The notes under the pieces are model-generated. The model had not been told where the DNA came from, ran no database searches, and was given only the letters and a program-made list of their open reading frames with translations. A program made the position numbers and the translations under genes. Shown here piece after piece: positions 48,407 to 62,478 of a DNA stretch of 64,000 bases (its first letter is position 1; the number at the start of each line of letters is the position of its first letter). The stretch is from Temnothorax longispinosus (lineage: Eukaryota; Arthropoda; Insecta; Hymenoptera; Formicidae): positions 3,162,001 through 3,226,000 of the forward strand of contig NC_092361.1 of the NCBI RefSeq assembly GCF_030848805.1, written 5' to 3'.

Positions 48407-51400
48407 GCTGTTTACGGTTACCTCCAGGAACACTCAATCGAAGCAATACCGGGTCGATGCGCGGTGGATTTAGTCGAATTCGCCAACCGGTTTGGCGCTC
48501 TTCCTTTTTCTAATTGTCCTTTTCGCCTTTCTTCTTCTTTCTCCTTCTTTATCTTGAATTACGGATCTAGGACACAATCATGACTCTCTCGCGATCCACA
48601 GTCGACGCTCATGATGATCCTTAACGGTACTCGAAAAGTATACCTCGAAAAGGCTCCATGCTCGTGGCGCTAAAAGGACAAAGAAACTTTTATTATATGT
48701 ACCTGATTTGTAAATTTTATACTTTCTAAATTATACATGTACAATAGGACACTGAGAACTTATTGGTATCCTGATGTCTAAAAAAATCGGCCAAAGAATT
48801 CGTTTATTAAACAATACAATTATAAATTCTCTGTTACGATTGCAGAGAGAAAGACTTTGCGATAATTTAATTATGTTTTAAATGATAATGTATTTATCAT
48901 TTAGCGAGTTAGCTGACACTGACAGTAATAATGATTGTATATAACAGATTTTTAAATGTCCTAATGAAGACATGACATAACAATCAAAGAAAAACATATA
49001 GTTATGAATTCAGAGAGAGTTCGCTAGGTGTCTTAATCGTAACTTCAAGTAACATGCGATTCGATTTAGTAAGACTTTAAATGTTCTTATGGTTTTTCTT
49101 TCGTTTTTAACATTATCGCTACAACTAAAATAATTTTTCAGCAATCCCTACAAAAGAAGAATAACTTGTTCTTTAATTTAATTTATAAATCATGCTCGAT
49201 GTAAATGCCAGATGAAAAATATATAATTATCGGATTTCGAGGAAGTCGCAAAGGAATATGAAAATTCGAGGGCGATTCGTACAGTGTATATGTATTTAGA
49301 GAGGACTCATTTAGAACGATTCTATCGCCGGAGACCTCTGAATAGGCAAATGTATTTTATTCCGTTGGTTACGTCCGATTGCGTCGCGATGCCAGAAGAT
49401 GCGTCAATGCCTGCAAAGTGACACGCATCACTTCAAACACCTGTGTTAACGCATACGTGAGCGCGGCTGGATGCATCAAAATGGCCTCCAGTGTCGCGCA
49501 ACAGCGGAGATACTTTCGCCTACCTATACTGACGACCTCGTTTTATTGTCACATCTCGGACTATGTTTTATAAATTACCTGCGGCCTGTCGTTCTTGACA
49601 GTGCTTTATATTCCTTCGATTGCGTGACGTTTGCGTAGGTGACGGGACATTTTTTATAGAGCCAATAACGTACTTTCAACGGCTATAAATCATGATGGCA
49701 TTATCGAAAATTGCAATAAACAGATCTATAAATCTAAAAAATTCTGCTGTCCAACGAATTTAAATAAACTGACCGGATAATGAGACAGGTATAAAAATCA
49801 GGTATGCTCGGAAAAGGTGTAATCCGTAGACGTTTTCGAAATAAGATATAATGAGAGACTAATATTCTCAGGGCCGTTCCATATCGCGTTTGTGACTCAT
49901 TCCTCGTATCAACCAGCGAGGTAAACGTTTGCTTCGTTTCCTACGTAACTTCGTGGCAAAGGAAAATTGCTCTCCGGCGACTAGCTGTCGATCAAAGCCG
50001 AGAAGACCGAATTATTTCGATCAATCAAAATATTCAATCGCGATTTTTTCTCGGTGCTGTATTTTTCTGCTCATTCTGTTGAAAATCTGAGAGAATTAAT
50101 CAATATTAATTCAAATTAAATATCCAAACTCGTAATTAAATATTTAATTTAAAAATTAAAATCGATTATGTCAAATTAGTGATAATTGCGATTTATAGGA
50201 TTATATTTTCAGGTGTTTGCAATTCAACGCTTATACTGTAGTTGCAAAATTCGAAAAAATATCAAAATGATAAAATATTGTCACGATTGAGTATGTCATA
50301 ATTGCAACATAGCGATGCGTCAAGTTGTTATGACATTCTCGGCCGATGTTTCGGAATATACACGATCATACGTGCCTTTTGTTACATTTTGCCAACGCTA
50401 TTACGGCATATCGCGTGTCTTTAATGCGCAATCAGTTATCGGATATTATATGTTTCTGAAGAGCATAACTTCACTCGCAATTACGTGCGGATACACATTA
50501 TAACGCGAATGCTCGTTGCAATTCACTACGTGAGATCAGCGAGCGCTATGGTACATCTGGTACCGAATGTACACAATACGTGTCGACGCACAATGCTTTA
50601 GGGTGTTGCCCGGTGTTGTAACAAATGGAAATCGAATGCGAACACATGGTACAACTTACTAGAATTGTCGTATGAAATAAAGCGACGGCAAACTGTTTAA
50701 AGCAAACAGAATATAGAAATTAATATTGTAAAAGACCTGTATCGTTTATTTGTATCGGTATTTTATACAAGATACGTATTTACGGTCTCTTTTTATATAT
50801 TTCTCAAATTTCAAAAATATAACTTCTAAGTATAATAATTTCGAGTAATATCAAATTTGAGTTTGAAAAGATAAATCCTCGGGAAGTAAACTCGATATGA
50901 TTTATTCAAATACGAGTATTTCTTGAAACGTAAAGAAATAGGAAAAGCATATTTGTCAGTATTTCTGACATTTATCAAATATGAATCGAGAAAATAAGTC
51001 ATAAGTTATAGATGGAGAAGAATTTGTGCTACAGCAAACATGATCTTCATATTTTGTTTATACAACATTATCTTTATATTTCATATATGGCTAAATATAT
51101 TTCAATGGTTGCAATATATAATTTATATTATATTTTAATATAGTTACTAAATAAAATAAATAATATAAAATAACGTTAATATATAAAGCTTATTATTATT
51201 ATACTTATTTTGCGCTAGAAAACATATTTACATTACTGTGCGATGGTTAAAGAAAACTTAGGAAAATATTAAATAAAAATTTTTAAAAAATTTCTTATGT
51301 CTTAAATTAATCAAAATGTTATTAAAAATATACATTAATACACAATACATTAAAAAATTATATGACATATAAATTGGCTTCTGTAAATTCTTTTTTTCTC

Positions 51401-54400
51401 GAAGATCTGATTTGCTGTATCTAATAATTAATAGTCATTTATAGATCCAAATCCATCAGACCAAAAGAATTTCAGTGGCAATGTCTCTTGAAGTGATTGA
51501 GAGCCTTATCTCCTCCGTCAATATTATTCTAGAACGTCGCGTTCCGACACGTTTGCAGACAAGCTCGCAGGTCCACTTTTCATTAAGCAGCGTCTCGATC
51601 TTGCTGTTTTTATCCCGCGATAACGGACAGCGTCGCTAACTGTGCTGCGCTCGACCTCTCCACATCGAACGACGTTCGCCGTGGAAAGTCCGAGTAGAAG
51701 TCAGAGGTAGGCGGTGGACGTGCACGGTCGGGACACAGGAATGTTGCCTGACTGGTTCACGAGGAGGCTTTTACGCATGGCGAACGTTACGAACCCGAAT
51801 ACGTCGTCGATATACTCGCGCTCAAACCTCAACTACGATCGAAGGAATGAATCACGAATCAAAGTCGTCCGAGTCTACCGGATATTATAATAACTAGCGT
51901 AATGTGTACTGATTATTCCTGGGCTGATATAACTGAGGAATTGAACGCGGTACCAGCATAAATAAGACTTGCGCTATATTGTTGCAGAAATTTCTATTTT
52001 GAAATTTTTGAACACGGGACTTTTCCATATGACAAACTTAAACATTATGACTGACAAAACTAGAATTCCTTTTGCTCCTTTTACTTGTTTCCTTCTATCT
52101 TCTCGCAAGTTAGATTTTAAAGCTTAAACTTATTTTTTTCAAAATTATGTAAATATGTTATTATTACGTCCAGTTCTTAAATTAATGGTTGTTAACAAAG
52201 CAAACTCTTCGATTTATTCCAATTTTGAAAACATTTTTCTCTCAATTCAAATATCCAAATACTAATAGTATTTGAGTTGCAAATAAAAATAATATGACAA
52301 ATAAAAAAACCTTGAAATTATCTTTGAAATCAAAGTCCTCTGAGTTTAATTTTAAAGTCCATAGCGATGGATCAAAACACGCGATCTAAAGATATCGCCG
52401 GGCAAGTATCCAGCGAGAGTGCTTCCTGTAATCTAGCAAATAGCAATACGTAACTATTGCCACTACACATAGTTATTTTAATTAGACGGGATGACTCATA
52501 TCGTCACACGTACTCGGTATCTCATTTCTCGTAACATCTTTTGCTCATTGATAACGCCGCGCATGCACGCAGCCTTGTCACGTTTACGTCAGAACGAATT
52601 GTCGCGGGAAGCCGCGTCACACGCGCGATCATCTTCCTTATGACGAAACGTCGCAAATGCTGCGGTAGCAATCTCGGAAGAAACTGCGTTCGCGAAGTAA
52701 TCACGACGCCGCATTTTCCAATCTCGCGTAACCGACAAACTAGGACGAACGTCGCTCGACGAGCAACCACGTGCGATGAGCTACTAATTAGTTAGTCGCT
52801 CTCATTACGACGTCGTCTAACGCTCGGTTCGGATGGTTCAAAGATTTTCCACACTGATTACGATTGCAACGGTGTAACGTCACGCTCGATTGATTCGTCC
52901 TTGCACGAGCGAGTAAAGCTGCAATGCATATTTAACGAGTTTTCGGAAAGCATCGTCTGATACCGGAATTATGTAACTTATTAAAAACATATATACTACA
53001 TGAGCGATGAACAACATAGATCTTTGAAAAATCGAATTGAATTCTTTGGCCATTTCCAGTCGATAGTTCTTTTAAAGAAAATTCGGCTAGGTGTCATAAT
53101 CTTTTCATAACTTATTCCTTTCCGTAACCAAGCACAAAATTGAAATTTTGTCGAACAAAGGTTTAAAATTTTTATCAAACTACAATTTTGAAATCTTGGA
53201 GCTTGAAATAAAATTCAGGACTATCTTATTTCATGCTATCTAACGATTAACTTATTTTGACAACAGAATATTTTTATTTTCGATGGTTAACAACTTTCAC
53301 TTTCATTAAACGGCGAGGAGACACTGGTAGAAAATCATTCAGGTAAGATTTTTAGTAAGTTTTCTCGTGTAAATTCTAGCATATGGTACCAGTGTTTCCA
53401 AGCAGTGGGGATCAATATTACACGTATAGCAACATTACACATAGAAGCAGTGGGTCGATACTGTACGAATAAATCGTGAAATTATCTCGATCCACGTCAA
53501 GCCCACCGGTCTTATTTATGCAACTATGTGATCGTTAAAATCTCCGCTCGTAACATCGTACGTATCCCGCGTGCTTTCGATATGCGCACTACGCTCCTAT
53601 ACGCCGATCGGCTCTAATTCGATTCGAGCACCTCAGTAACCGGATTCTCGCGCATCTAATGACAATGATAAGCTCGACAACAGTCGCGAATAACAGTATA
53701 TTCTCCCGATGGTAACGATATTCGCGATCGAATATGCGTAAATTAAAAGTATTACTACTACTGAACTATTAAGACATTGATCAGACATATTTATTGTATC
53801 ATAGACGTTATATATCGTGATTTAAAGATAAAGAAGGAAAAATTTAATCTACTTTCGGAAATAAATTATGAAAATCTCGCGCATTAACTTTGAACAAGTT
53901 CTAAGCTTCGACTACCTAATTTATGACGCAACATCAGGGAGAGACGAGTTGCGCCAAACTCCGCTAAATCTTCACACAATTTTGCAATTACAATTACAAA
54001 TGCGATTAGATCGCTTACCGAGGTCATCCGTGAAGCGCAGTCCTTCGCGCGCGCCCCGAATGTACGCACGCACCCACGCACCCGCGCGCGATCACGCGCT
54101 ACGCACCCCGACGTCCTCGGATTCCTGCGTCGCGCGGAACGCGGACGCACAAGCGTACATCGTTATTCGCTTCGTATGCAAACTCGCGAACGCGCACCAT
54201 CGACGGCCATCCGCGCTTGACTGTCGATCGCGAGAACGCCAAACCGAACGGAGTTATAGCGGTGGCGGCGAGTTCCCTCAGGTTTCCGAGACTCCCACCT
54301 CTTCGAGGAGTCACTTCGTCCCCTCCAACCAGCGCACCTGTCTCCCTGCCCTCGCCGTTCACCTATTCCTCCACCTCCCCCTGCGCGTTTCTGTTTGCCT

Positions 54401-54564
54401 TTTTTTCTCTCTCTCTTACCTGCCATTTACCTGTTGCCAGCTTGCGCGCGCACTCGCAATCCACGGTTCGAACTGCCATCGGAGATATTCACAGCCGACG
54501 TTGCTGGCACGTGTTGACGTGTCAAGTACGCGAGCACGTGACTCTGATCGCGGAAGATGCAAAT
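48407..54564. other. Upstream flank of grnd and non-coding stretch
   Basis: 48407-48600 is likely the grnd 5' untranslated region and promoter. From there the DNA is AT-rich with locally richer blocks near 51.5-51.9 kb and 52.5-52.8 kb. A 49-codon frame at 51741-51890 (+) in one of these blocks has no domain and is not called. From about 54030 to 54565 the sequence is CpG-rich, with (CTCT) tracts and long open frames on both strands (+ 53868-54617), most likely a promoter-type island rather than coding DNA. Confidence 0.45.
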
Positions 54565-54565
54565 G

Positions 54566-54948
54566 CATCCTCCGAAGTCCGAAGACTGACAGAAGTCTGA
54601 TTTTTGTCTTTTTATAATGTATAATATCTGTCCCTTTTCAGAAAGAAATTTATAAATCTATTTTTTGCAATGTAAAGGATACATCTTTTAAAGTATAACA
54701 TAAATTATGTTTTTTATGTATTTTTAATCGAGATAACTGGTATGAACCTCCTTTCATCCTCCGAAGTCCGAAGACTGACAGAAGTCTGATTTTTGTCTTT
54801 TTATAATGTATAATATCTGTCCCTTTTCAGAAAGAAATTTATAAATCTATTTTTTGCAATGTAAAAGGATACATCTTTTAAAGTATAACATAAAATTATG
54901 TTTTTTATGTATTTTTAATCGAGATAACTGGTATGAAACCTCCTTTCA
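54566..54948. repeat. 189-bp near-identical tandem duplication
   Basis: Two head-to-tail copies (54566-54754 and 54755-54948). Each starts catcctccgaagtccgaag and runs to tatgaa(a)cctcctttca. The copies differ only by single-base length changes in homopolymers (aaagg versus aaaagg, aaatta versus aaaatta, gaacc versus gaaacc); no substitution was seen. Confidence 0.9.
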
Positions 54949-57900
54949 CATTATTTTTCCATAGAATTACCTCCTATTACAAGAATTTAAACCATTCGAC
55001 TAACGGCGGCAATACACGAGATAAATCCCAGGTAGCAGAGTAACATCAAATGACGCATTCCGTCTTAATGACGTCTCCAATATCATCGAGACCTCTTTAG
55101 ACGTTTTGCTACCTGGATTTTAATATTTGTTATCGATAAAATATGCTCACTTGCAATGCGAAACGTGATAACGATGTAAGACAGTTATGCAAATATAGAT
55201 ATCGAGGCAGTAAAGCGTATACCCGTACGAATAGTGGGATGACGACATACATATTTATTGCGTATTAAATGTTCATACAAAGATATAACAATGACTCTCG
55301 CGTATTCGCGGCGCTACAGGTGCTAACATTATTATTGCGGATTAATATTGTTGTTCCGGAGGAAACGAATTATTGCGCGCAAGAAGGGTTGATTGAGGGG
55401 TCGATTTGTCGGGTGGGAGGTCGATATGTCGAGCCACTTTGGTGCTGTCGTTTCTGCTTTGTATGGAACGGATGCTGCGAGCCGTCGGGAATTCCTTAAA
55501 ACGATTTCGGAAGGCGAGACTCTCGCGGGCGTCGGCTCATCGTTGACTCTATTCTTCGTTGGAGCTTCGATATTCGTGTTAATTCGCTTCAAGAGATCGC
55601 GCGATGCTTATCGAATTATTGCGCATTGCACGACGATATGCGCGTGAGAGCGCTACTAAAGAACAAAAGGAGAATCCTAAAAGAGATCCTTGAAATCCCT
55701 CGCGACACCCCTGGTTGAGTATATTGCTCATTGACCATAGGTACCCGCCGATTATCGCGCTAACGTTGGTCCCCCATAATCATTGAAGATATACCCAGCG
55801 CGATTGTGCCCATTGTTGAAAATTGTTGCGTTTTGAGTTCTCCCCATTGTCTGTATGTACCGCTATTGATTCAAAATGTATAGCCGAATGATCGTCAGAA
55901 CATCTCGGTGGACCGTGGGTATCAAGACCACTTCCGGAGGAAGTGTTTTTTTCAACCAGGGACGTATCCGCGATGTGGACGACAGCAATTCGCGGGATCG
56001 ATTGTGAATGATCGGGAGGATGATTCGAAATGAGCAGAGATGAATTCGGTTATCAGCGAGCGGTTTCCTTTTGCGGAAACCTCCGATCGCATCCGATCGG
56101 TTTCTAGTATAGGAATGAAAATCTCTATGATAGTCAGAGAGGACCTCAGTTCGATAATTTGTGCGTTTAGCTTTTGATCGTTTGTGATTTCTAACACAGT
56201 AATTGTCGTGAACACCCTGTATAAAGTATTCCCTGCTGCTCCCGGTCGTCTTGGCTCTCTTCCTGTTAGCTACTGAAAACACGATGCAGATGTTTTGTTT
56301 GCTCTTTTACGGTTTTGTTGTAATGTTGATATCGATTGACACGTTCCGTTCGCGCGTGAAACTTGGTGAACTTCGTTGGGCGCATCCGACGCACCGTAAT
56401 CTACGCACGCAAACCACGCATACGACACACCCTCTTCTTCATTCAATCCGCCTCTGTCTCGAGCGAGTTCATTCCGGTCTGAAACGTTCCGATGGGGAAC
56501 TGACGGAGAAACACACCACGGTTTGACCCCGTTTTCAGCCCACGAGCGCATACTCGTTGACCACAGGTACCGGAAATTATCGTACCGATGGTTCTTGCCG
56601 TCATTGAGGATGCACTCGGCGATTGTCGATTGATGGAACATTAGTCCCTTTGGTTACCTAACACGAGCCGCTGGGTGGAATAATGATATAACTCGGTAAC
56701 AATGAATCATAAATTTTAGGGAACATAACATCTAACTATCCTTATGTTTTGTATGTTAATATCTCTATAACCGTATTATACTTATTTTTTTTTTAATATC
56801 CGATTATCCTCTGACATGAATTTTTAGATTTAAAAAATCGAGGAAACGTCGAAAAGATGGACAAAAGATGTATCATCTTCAATTTGTCATGCCCGATGGC
56901 TCATACGTCGCAAATGACTATTGGGTTTATTCCCTCAGTAATTATGGGCAGCAAGGGCACTTTCGCGCAATTTTCCAACCAAAGCAATCATCTCACATAT
57001 ACGCACACTCTCTTTCTCTCTCTCTCTCTTTCGCTCCGAAGCGCATTCGTGCGCGACACGCGTTCAACGCGAATCGAGCGGGCGCCAGATCGCGATTAAT
57101 CATTATTATTATTACGATTGCAATCCGTAATTAGTGAACGGGTAGCGCATAGTTGCACATTCAACATATCGTGATCGGAAAGGCTTTTCACGTTCCATTC
57201 CCCAACCATTATCGGATTTGTTTTCATTGCGAGATAGTTCTACTAATGCTGTCGATACGAACCGGGTAGTTTCTGTATCCGAACAACTCGAACTCGATCG
57301 CGAAGTTAAAGTTCAAAATAAAAATTCGCGAAAAACTCTTCACCTTGAATCACATCACGAATTTTAATCCAGAAAAGATCGACAATTTTTTATCCTTAAA
57401 CTCGTTAAAATTTAGAAATCAGTAATTTTGAATTAATGAAGAAATACATCTAAAAAAATTACCTTCCGAATCACAAATTTAGATGGTAAACGTAATGTCT
57501 CTTACAAGAATAGAAAAATAAAAATTGTTGATGTCTCGTTCTCAATCGCGATCCACCGATGGACAGATAGACAATATAATCGGCGATATAATCACCGTAT
57601 TACACACGTATGTTCTACGAATTAAGTTGCCTTTGCGTGTTGCAGATTGCGCGAGGGTGCAACAGCAAAAAGCCTGGCCGGAACTTGTACGTTTACCGTT
57701 TATCCTTGTGAGCGAACTAGCGGCCGCGACTACATATGTTCGTTCGGACCTTCGTGTCGCTCGTTTCGCTATAGACTCGAATTTTCGTCTGTGTACAATC
57801 GAACTCGTGCGATTGATTTAGTTTGAGGAACGATCCGACGAGATATCGGCGCTCTGCGTCGGTATATATCGCTTGCCAGGAGTGACAATGTGAGTTTCAT

Positions 57901-60077
57901 CAACGTCTGCGGGTAATTCGATCGCATACGCAAGCTCGAGCTTCGGTTTCTTGCGACAAAGCACTTCAAGTTGTGGCCAGTAGCTTTCACGAAGAAGAAG
58001 AAGAAAAGTAAGACGATTTCTCGGGTGATAGACGGAAAAGATAAACGGGTAAAATAAATTGTCAAATTATATCAACAACACTTAGCAATAGAATAAATAA
58101 AGCGCCGAAATAATATAAAATACAACACATCAACGAAACACACTCTAGTCCGGGGATAGAAATAAAAACACAATTGTAAACGTTCCGTTACCTGATCATT
58201 TTTATTGTTCTTAACAGACGTCGATGAAATTCGCACAGGACTAATTTGCGTTTTCTCTTACTTAGATTCAGTCTCTTCACAGACCACTGCGTTTGCCGTA
58301 TTAATTCGTGACTACATTAATACAAAATATATTTTATTATAATTTATGTAGTTAATTAATAATAATAATATTTATAGCTTCTTTTACACTGGTGGCCACG
58401 AAGAACCCGGCGTCTGTCTCGTTTTCCGTTCGGTTTTTCGGATTACAGGGTGAAAGAGGAAGAAGCGGGGCACCGCGGTGTCGACCTGAAGAATCAAGAT
58501 TGATTAACCGCTATCAAAGTTGATTTTCAAACAGCCGACGGGCCACGGATAGACGGAATAGTAGGGGTAGGGAAACTTGGAGAGGAGACGCGGGATTTTG
58601 GCCTAAATAGACATATTTACACGAAAGGCCGAAAGGACAATTTCATTTTTTTTTTCGCGCAATAAGCGTATTCCGAGAGGTAATTTCGTTGATTTCGACT
58701 TTAACTTGAATTTCGTGAAAAATGGAGAAGTTTACGCAAACGGATCGGGGATGAACGCCGCGTTTGCGGGCCACCCTTCCTACAGAAGATTGTTTTTTTT
58801 TCATACCCATTCACGAAGAATTTGTTATCCTAATATTTAGTTCTATAAAGCGCTACTATATTCTAAAATTTAATGCAATTTGTGTCCGTGTCTCGTGTAC
58901 GTGTATGTGTGTTTTTCGTATATTATCTGTTGTTACGTGTTATATATCTGTGTAAGATCTGCACTTCTTCGATTTAAAAAATTACCGCTTCAAGACATGA
59001 CGCGTAGGCGCTACGTTCGACGTTAAATAAATATATAATCAATGAAAAAATATATCATTAAAAAGTAGGTATACAAATAGGGGGCAGGGGATTTGGTATT
59101 GTTCTTTCGACGAATCATAATACATTGCGTAAATAATTTCTCTCGCGTCCATACCCTGCACACTCCACCAGCTCCCGCCAATCCGCCTTTATCTTAAATG
59201 ACTTTCGCATTATTATTCGAAAAACATTACAATCGTTATTACGTTAAAAACTTCCACATTATAAATCTAGAATGCACGACAACGTTCGCACCTGGGGTGA
59301 TGCTGCACCCACGAACTTCGGCACTATCGATTTTTTCCGATCGATAGTATATAATTATATATATCCCGAATATAAAATTAAATTGTACAATTTAGAACAT
59401 GCATATACATATTATGTATATATATCTGTTTTGTATTTAAATATACCTCTTTCTTTTTGTTTTACCAGTTTTACCACATGACCAACTTCGTTCTCGCAAC
59501 TTCTTCCTTGTTCGCCTTCTTGCACATTTACATACACTTCTTCTTCTGAAACCTTTCTCACTCATTCTCTCTCGTTCTCTTACTTCAATGTTACGCGTTC
59601 CACACATTTTTATAATAATTATAATTGAACCTCATTTTCCGAATTCGTATTAACCAACAAATGCCTCACGTAACCGAAACATCTGTAAAATATGAGATCA
59701 TGTCTGCCAAGGGACACGCTTTCAACTTTTCGGCGCGCGCGTTATTACAATACCACGAGAATCCGCGAGCGTGTTCCTCGGCCCTCGACGTAGGCGCGCG
59801 TCGAGGATCCTTACACTAATTGTATTGTATTTCTTAGATTCATTAATGTAATGGGCTCTTCGTACCGCAGCGAAAATTCGCGTTTCCGAGCCGCGATAAA
59901 AATTTTGCAAACAAAATGCGAGATACCCTCGAGAAACCTATGTTCCATTTCCGTTGCTCCTGTCCCGTCGACAAAGTTGTCTCGCTTAATTTTGAACATC
60001 TTGGACTCGGAAATAATCGTGAATCTCAATATTATCGTTTTTCCAAGTGATTCCGCCTGACCACAGTCTTACAGCTA
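54949..60077. other. Non-coding stretch
   Basis: Mixed AT-rich DNA with CpG-richer blocks at 55.27-55.65 kb and 56.2-56.6 kb. Open frames there (+ 55393-55647, - 55863-56282, + 56251-56526) have no recognised domain and no joining splice sites. A (CT)-rich tract lies at 57006-57035. No gene supported. Confidence 0.45.
55028..55116. repeat. Short element with 10-bp inverted ends
   Basis: CCAGGTAGCA at the left and TGCTACCTGG at the right enclose 69 bp. Internal complementarity is weak (tgacg / cgtct words). Could be a decayed MITE; no clear target duplication. Confidence 0.4.
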
Positions 60078-61615
60078 ATGAACGGAACACGCGGACGCTT
60101 CATGCACTCTCTCCTATCTCTCGATTTGGTCGATTCTCTCTCGTCATTTGAACCCGTCGTCGTTGTCGTCGTTGTCGTCGTCGTCGTCAGGCGACAAAGT
60201 CGTGTGGTAGCTAATCGCGCGGTTGACTCTGTCGCGCATTCTCTTCGGAGAAACGACTAAACAGAAGAAACATTCAGTACGCGCAATGTGCGCCAGAAAG
60301 GAAAACGAGCAAGTGAAAAAGATAAGGGAGGAGGGGGAGACCACACGACAAAAAATGTCTCTCTTTCTTTTTTATATATACACATACATACCCACAATCA
60401 GACGCACACATCCAAGCAAAAAAGCCAAATTTTGTGTTTGTATTCGTCTTGTATTGCTGGTTTACTACGATATAGTTCTACAACTATATCGTACTTCGCG
60501 ATACGCTTCTACTTTCTTCACTCACTATTTCTCTCTTCTTCTGTCTCTCTCGCAGGCATACCGATGATACCACACGCATACACGCGCGCGCTTTTCCTTT
60601 CTTCTCACGGAATAACTTCGCGAACGACGATGTCGCCGCGCGCGGTTAGCAATCTAATCGTACGCGCCATGCTTGCACGAACATGAACATGTAGAAAATG
60701 GAAAGAAAAATAAAGAAACGAATACGCGATGCCTCTTTGATCGTCTAGACGCGTTTGTTTGATCGCTGAGACTCTGAAAGGGAAATTAAAGAGAAGTGAG
60801 GGTATTCGGGAAGGTCTAGACGACAAGATGGATCCTTACACGACGACTCCCTAACACAGTACAATTAAAAACATCGAAGAGATTTCGTTTCGCGTGAGGA
60901 TCGCTGTCAGCGGACATCGACGCCGCGCTACTCTGTACATCACTGAGCGGAAACAACAGAACAAACGTGAAAAGTCGAAACAAACGAAGAATTTTTCGTG
61001 CGACAGCGATCCTGCGGTTCCTTCCCGCGGCGGTCGTGTCTTTCTTCGCTATTGCGTGCCTCGCGCCCAAAAATTGGTCGTTCTGTTGCACGGATCAGCC
61101 GACCCAGTGACGTCACACATACTCACACACACACACACACACACATACACATGCTGCGTTATTAGAACAGAGTCGCGATCGAGGGGTGACTCAACGATGG
61201 ATGATGCTCAAGCCGTGTCGCTTCTTCTCCTTCGCTCTCGTCGTTCCATTTCTTTTCTTCTTGCTTCTCTCTCTCTCTCACTAACGAAACAACCATATGT
61301 CTTCGCGTCCGCTTGAACATCATCCTGCTGCTTTTGCTACTGCCGTTGCTGATCGCGCTACAAATCCCATTTGTTGTAACTGCAGAAACACAGGTTCCAG
61401 CAACCCGATCGTGTCGCGCGAACATCGCCGCGATTTCCGTTGTCGCCACCACCGTTGCTGTTGTTCCCCAGACGATTGTTGTTGTTGTTGCTACGGTGCA
61501 CCATCACGATGTTGTCGGTGATGGTGGCGGGGTCGAGGGACCCGTTGGTAATGGCGCAAACGGTAAGCAGGCGATCGCCGTCGACAACACTAACGGGTCG
61601 CCGACTGTCCTATAC
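60078..61615. other. CpG-rich 3' flank of the SH2 gene with microsatellites
   Basis: GC- and CpG-rich DNA with a (GTC/GTT)n tract at about 60155-60189 and an (AC)n tract at 61124-61144. The part next to 61616 should be the 3' untranslated region of the SH2 gene. Long plus-strand frames here (60894-61316, 61313-61702) give Thr/Val/Ser runs from trinucleotide repeats and antisense of the SH2 exon, and are not genes. Confidence 0.5.
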
Positions 61616-62478
61616 TCAAATGCTGCTCGAGTTACCGCTTGGTTCGGCGGCCTTGTCGATGCTGTTGATCCGCTGGCTACTGCTCTCGGGCGGCGACGGT
61701 GACGCCCCGCCGTCCTCTGGCTTGTGCAACGGCGGTTTCACTCCGTTCTGCACGTAGTGAGTTAGCCGGGTAGGCAACGAGCCCGCGTTCAGCTGATAGA
61801 ATTCGACCAGCTGTAGTAGATCGTAGAACTTGGTCGTTCCCTTATCGAGGGTGTATAGCCAGCAGTTGCGACGCTCATCAAAGATCTGAAAGGACCAATT
61901 CGGATGTGAAGTTAATATTATATATAAATATAATCTATTAAAGAAAGATATTACGAAGTTGCCCGAAAAATCTCAAATCGAATAGAATGATTCACAGCAT
62001 GAAAAAACAGCGCGTACTTTTTCAGACGACAAGAATAAGGAATGACTGAGAGATTAAAAATAGCTAGAAAACTCTGTTATCGAATCTCTATAAACCGCTG
62101 TAACCTTGTTGGGAATTGATTTATTGCATTAAATAACACTGGTATGGTTAATATTGAAATAGGATCTGTAATATCGGTTTATCCGACGGAATTAATTCAA
62201 AAGATTGGAACTTTTTTTTTTAGGAGTTTGTGTTAGCAATTCGCTCACGAGAGAGAGAGAAAGAGAGACGGCTTTGGTTTTAAAGTAAACGATCAGAGAA
62301 ACTTTTTCGCGTTTAATCGCCGCGAAGTTAACTCGACCGCAAAAAAGATCCTCGACTAATTATTGATCAGACGCGGATACTTACGGGCTGGATTTGCGCG
62401 TGAAAGACCTTGTCGTTGTACTTATAGGTCAGCACGAAGGCCCCAGGATTGCTCTTGCTCTCTCTGACCAGAAACACG
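61616..62478 (-). CDS. SH2-domain adaptor protein, C-terminal exons (partial)
   Basis: Two exons: 62478-62385 and 61885-61616 (acceptors TTTCAG, donor CCC/GTAAGT, phase 0 between them). The first holds the centre of an SH2 domain: [20 protein letters not shown] with the phosphotyrosine-binding Arg of the FLVR motif, then the beta-D strand (VFHAQIQP). The second finishes the domain ([21 protein letters not shown]) and ends it with LPTRLTHYV, followed by a Pro/Ser-rich tail of about 45 residues and a stop, with no kinase or other catalytic domain after it. It should bind tyrosine-phosphorylated partners in the cytoplasm as an adaptor. The N-terminal part of the SH2 domain and any upstream domains were not found up to the right edge, so the gene probably continues beyond it. 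The particular SH2 family is not resolved. Confidence 0.85.

Noticed and set aside
51741..51890. 49-codon plus-strand small ORF
   Set aside because: A frame of this length is expected by chance; no signal peptide, domain or splice support.
53868..54617. 249-codon plus-strand open frame
   Set aside because: It lies in a CpG-rich block where both strands and several frames are open, has no domain, is Arg/Ser-rich, and runs into the tandem duplication. Composition explains it.
61313..61702. 129-codon plus-strand frame rich in Val/Thr
   Set aside because: It is antisense to the terminal SH2 exon and partly trinucleotide repeat.
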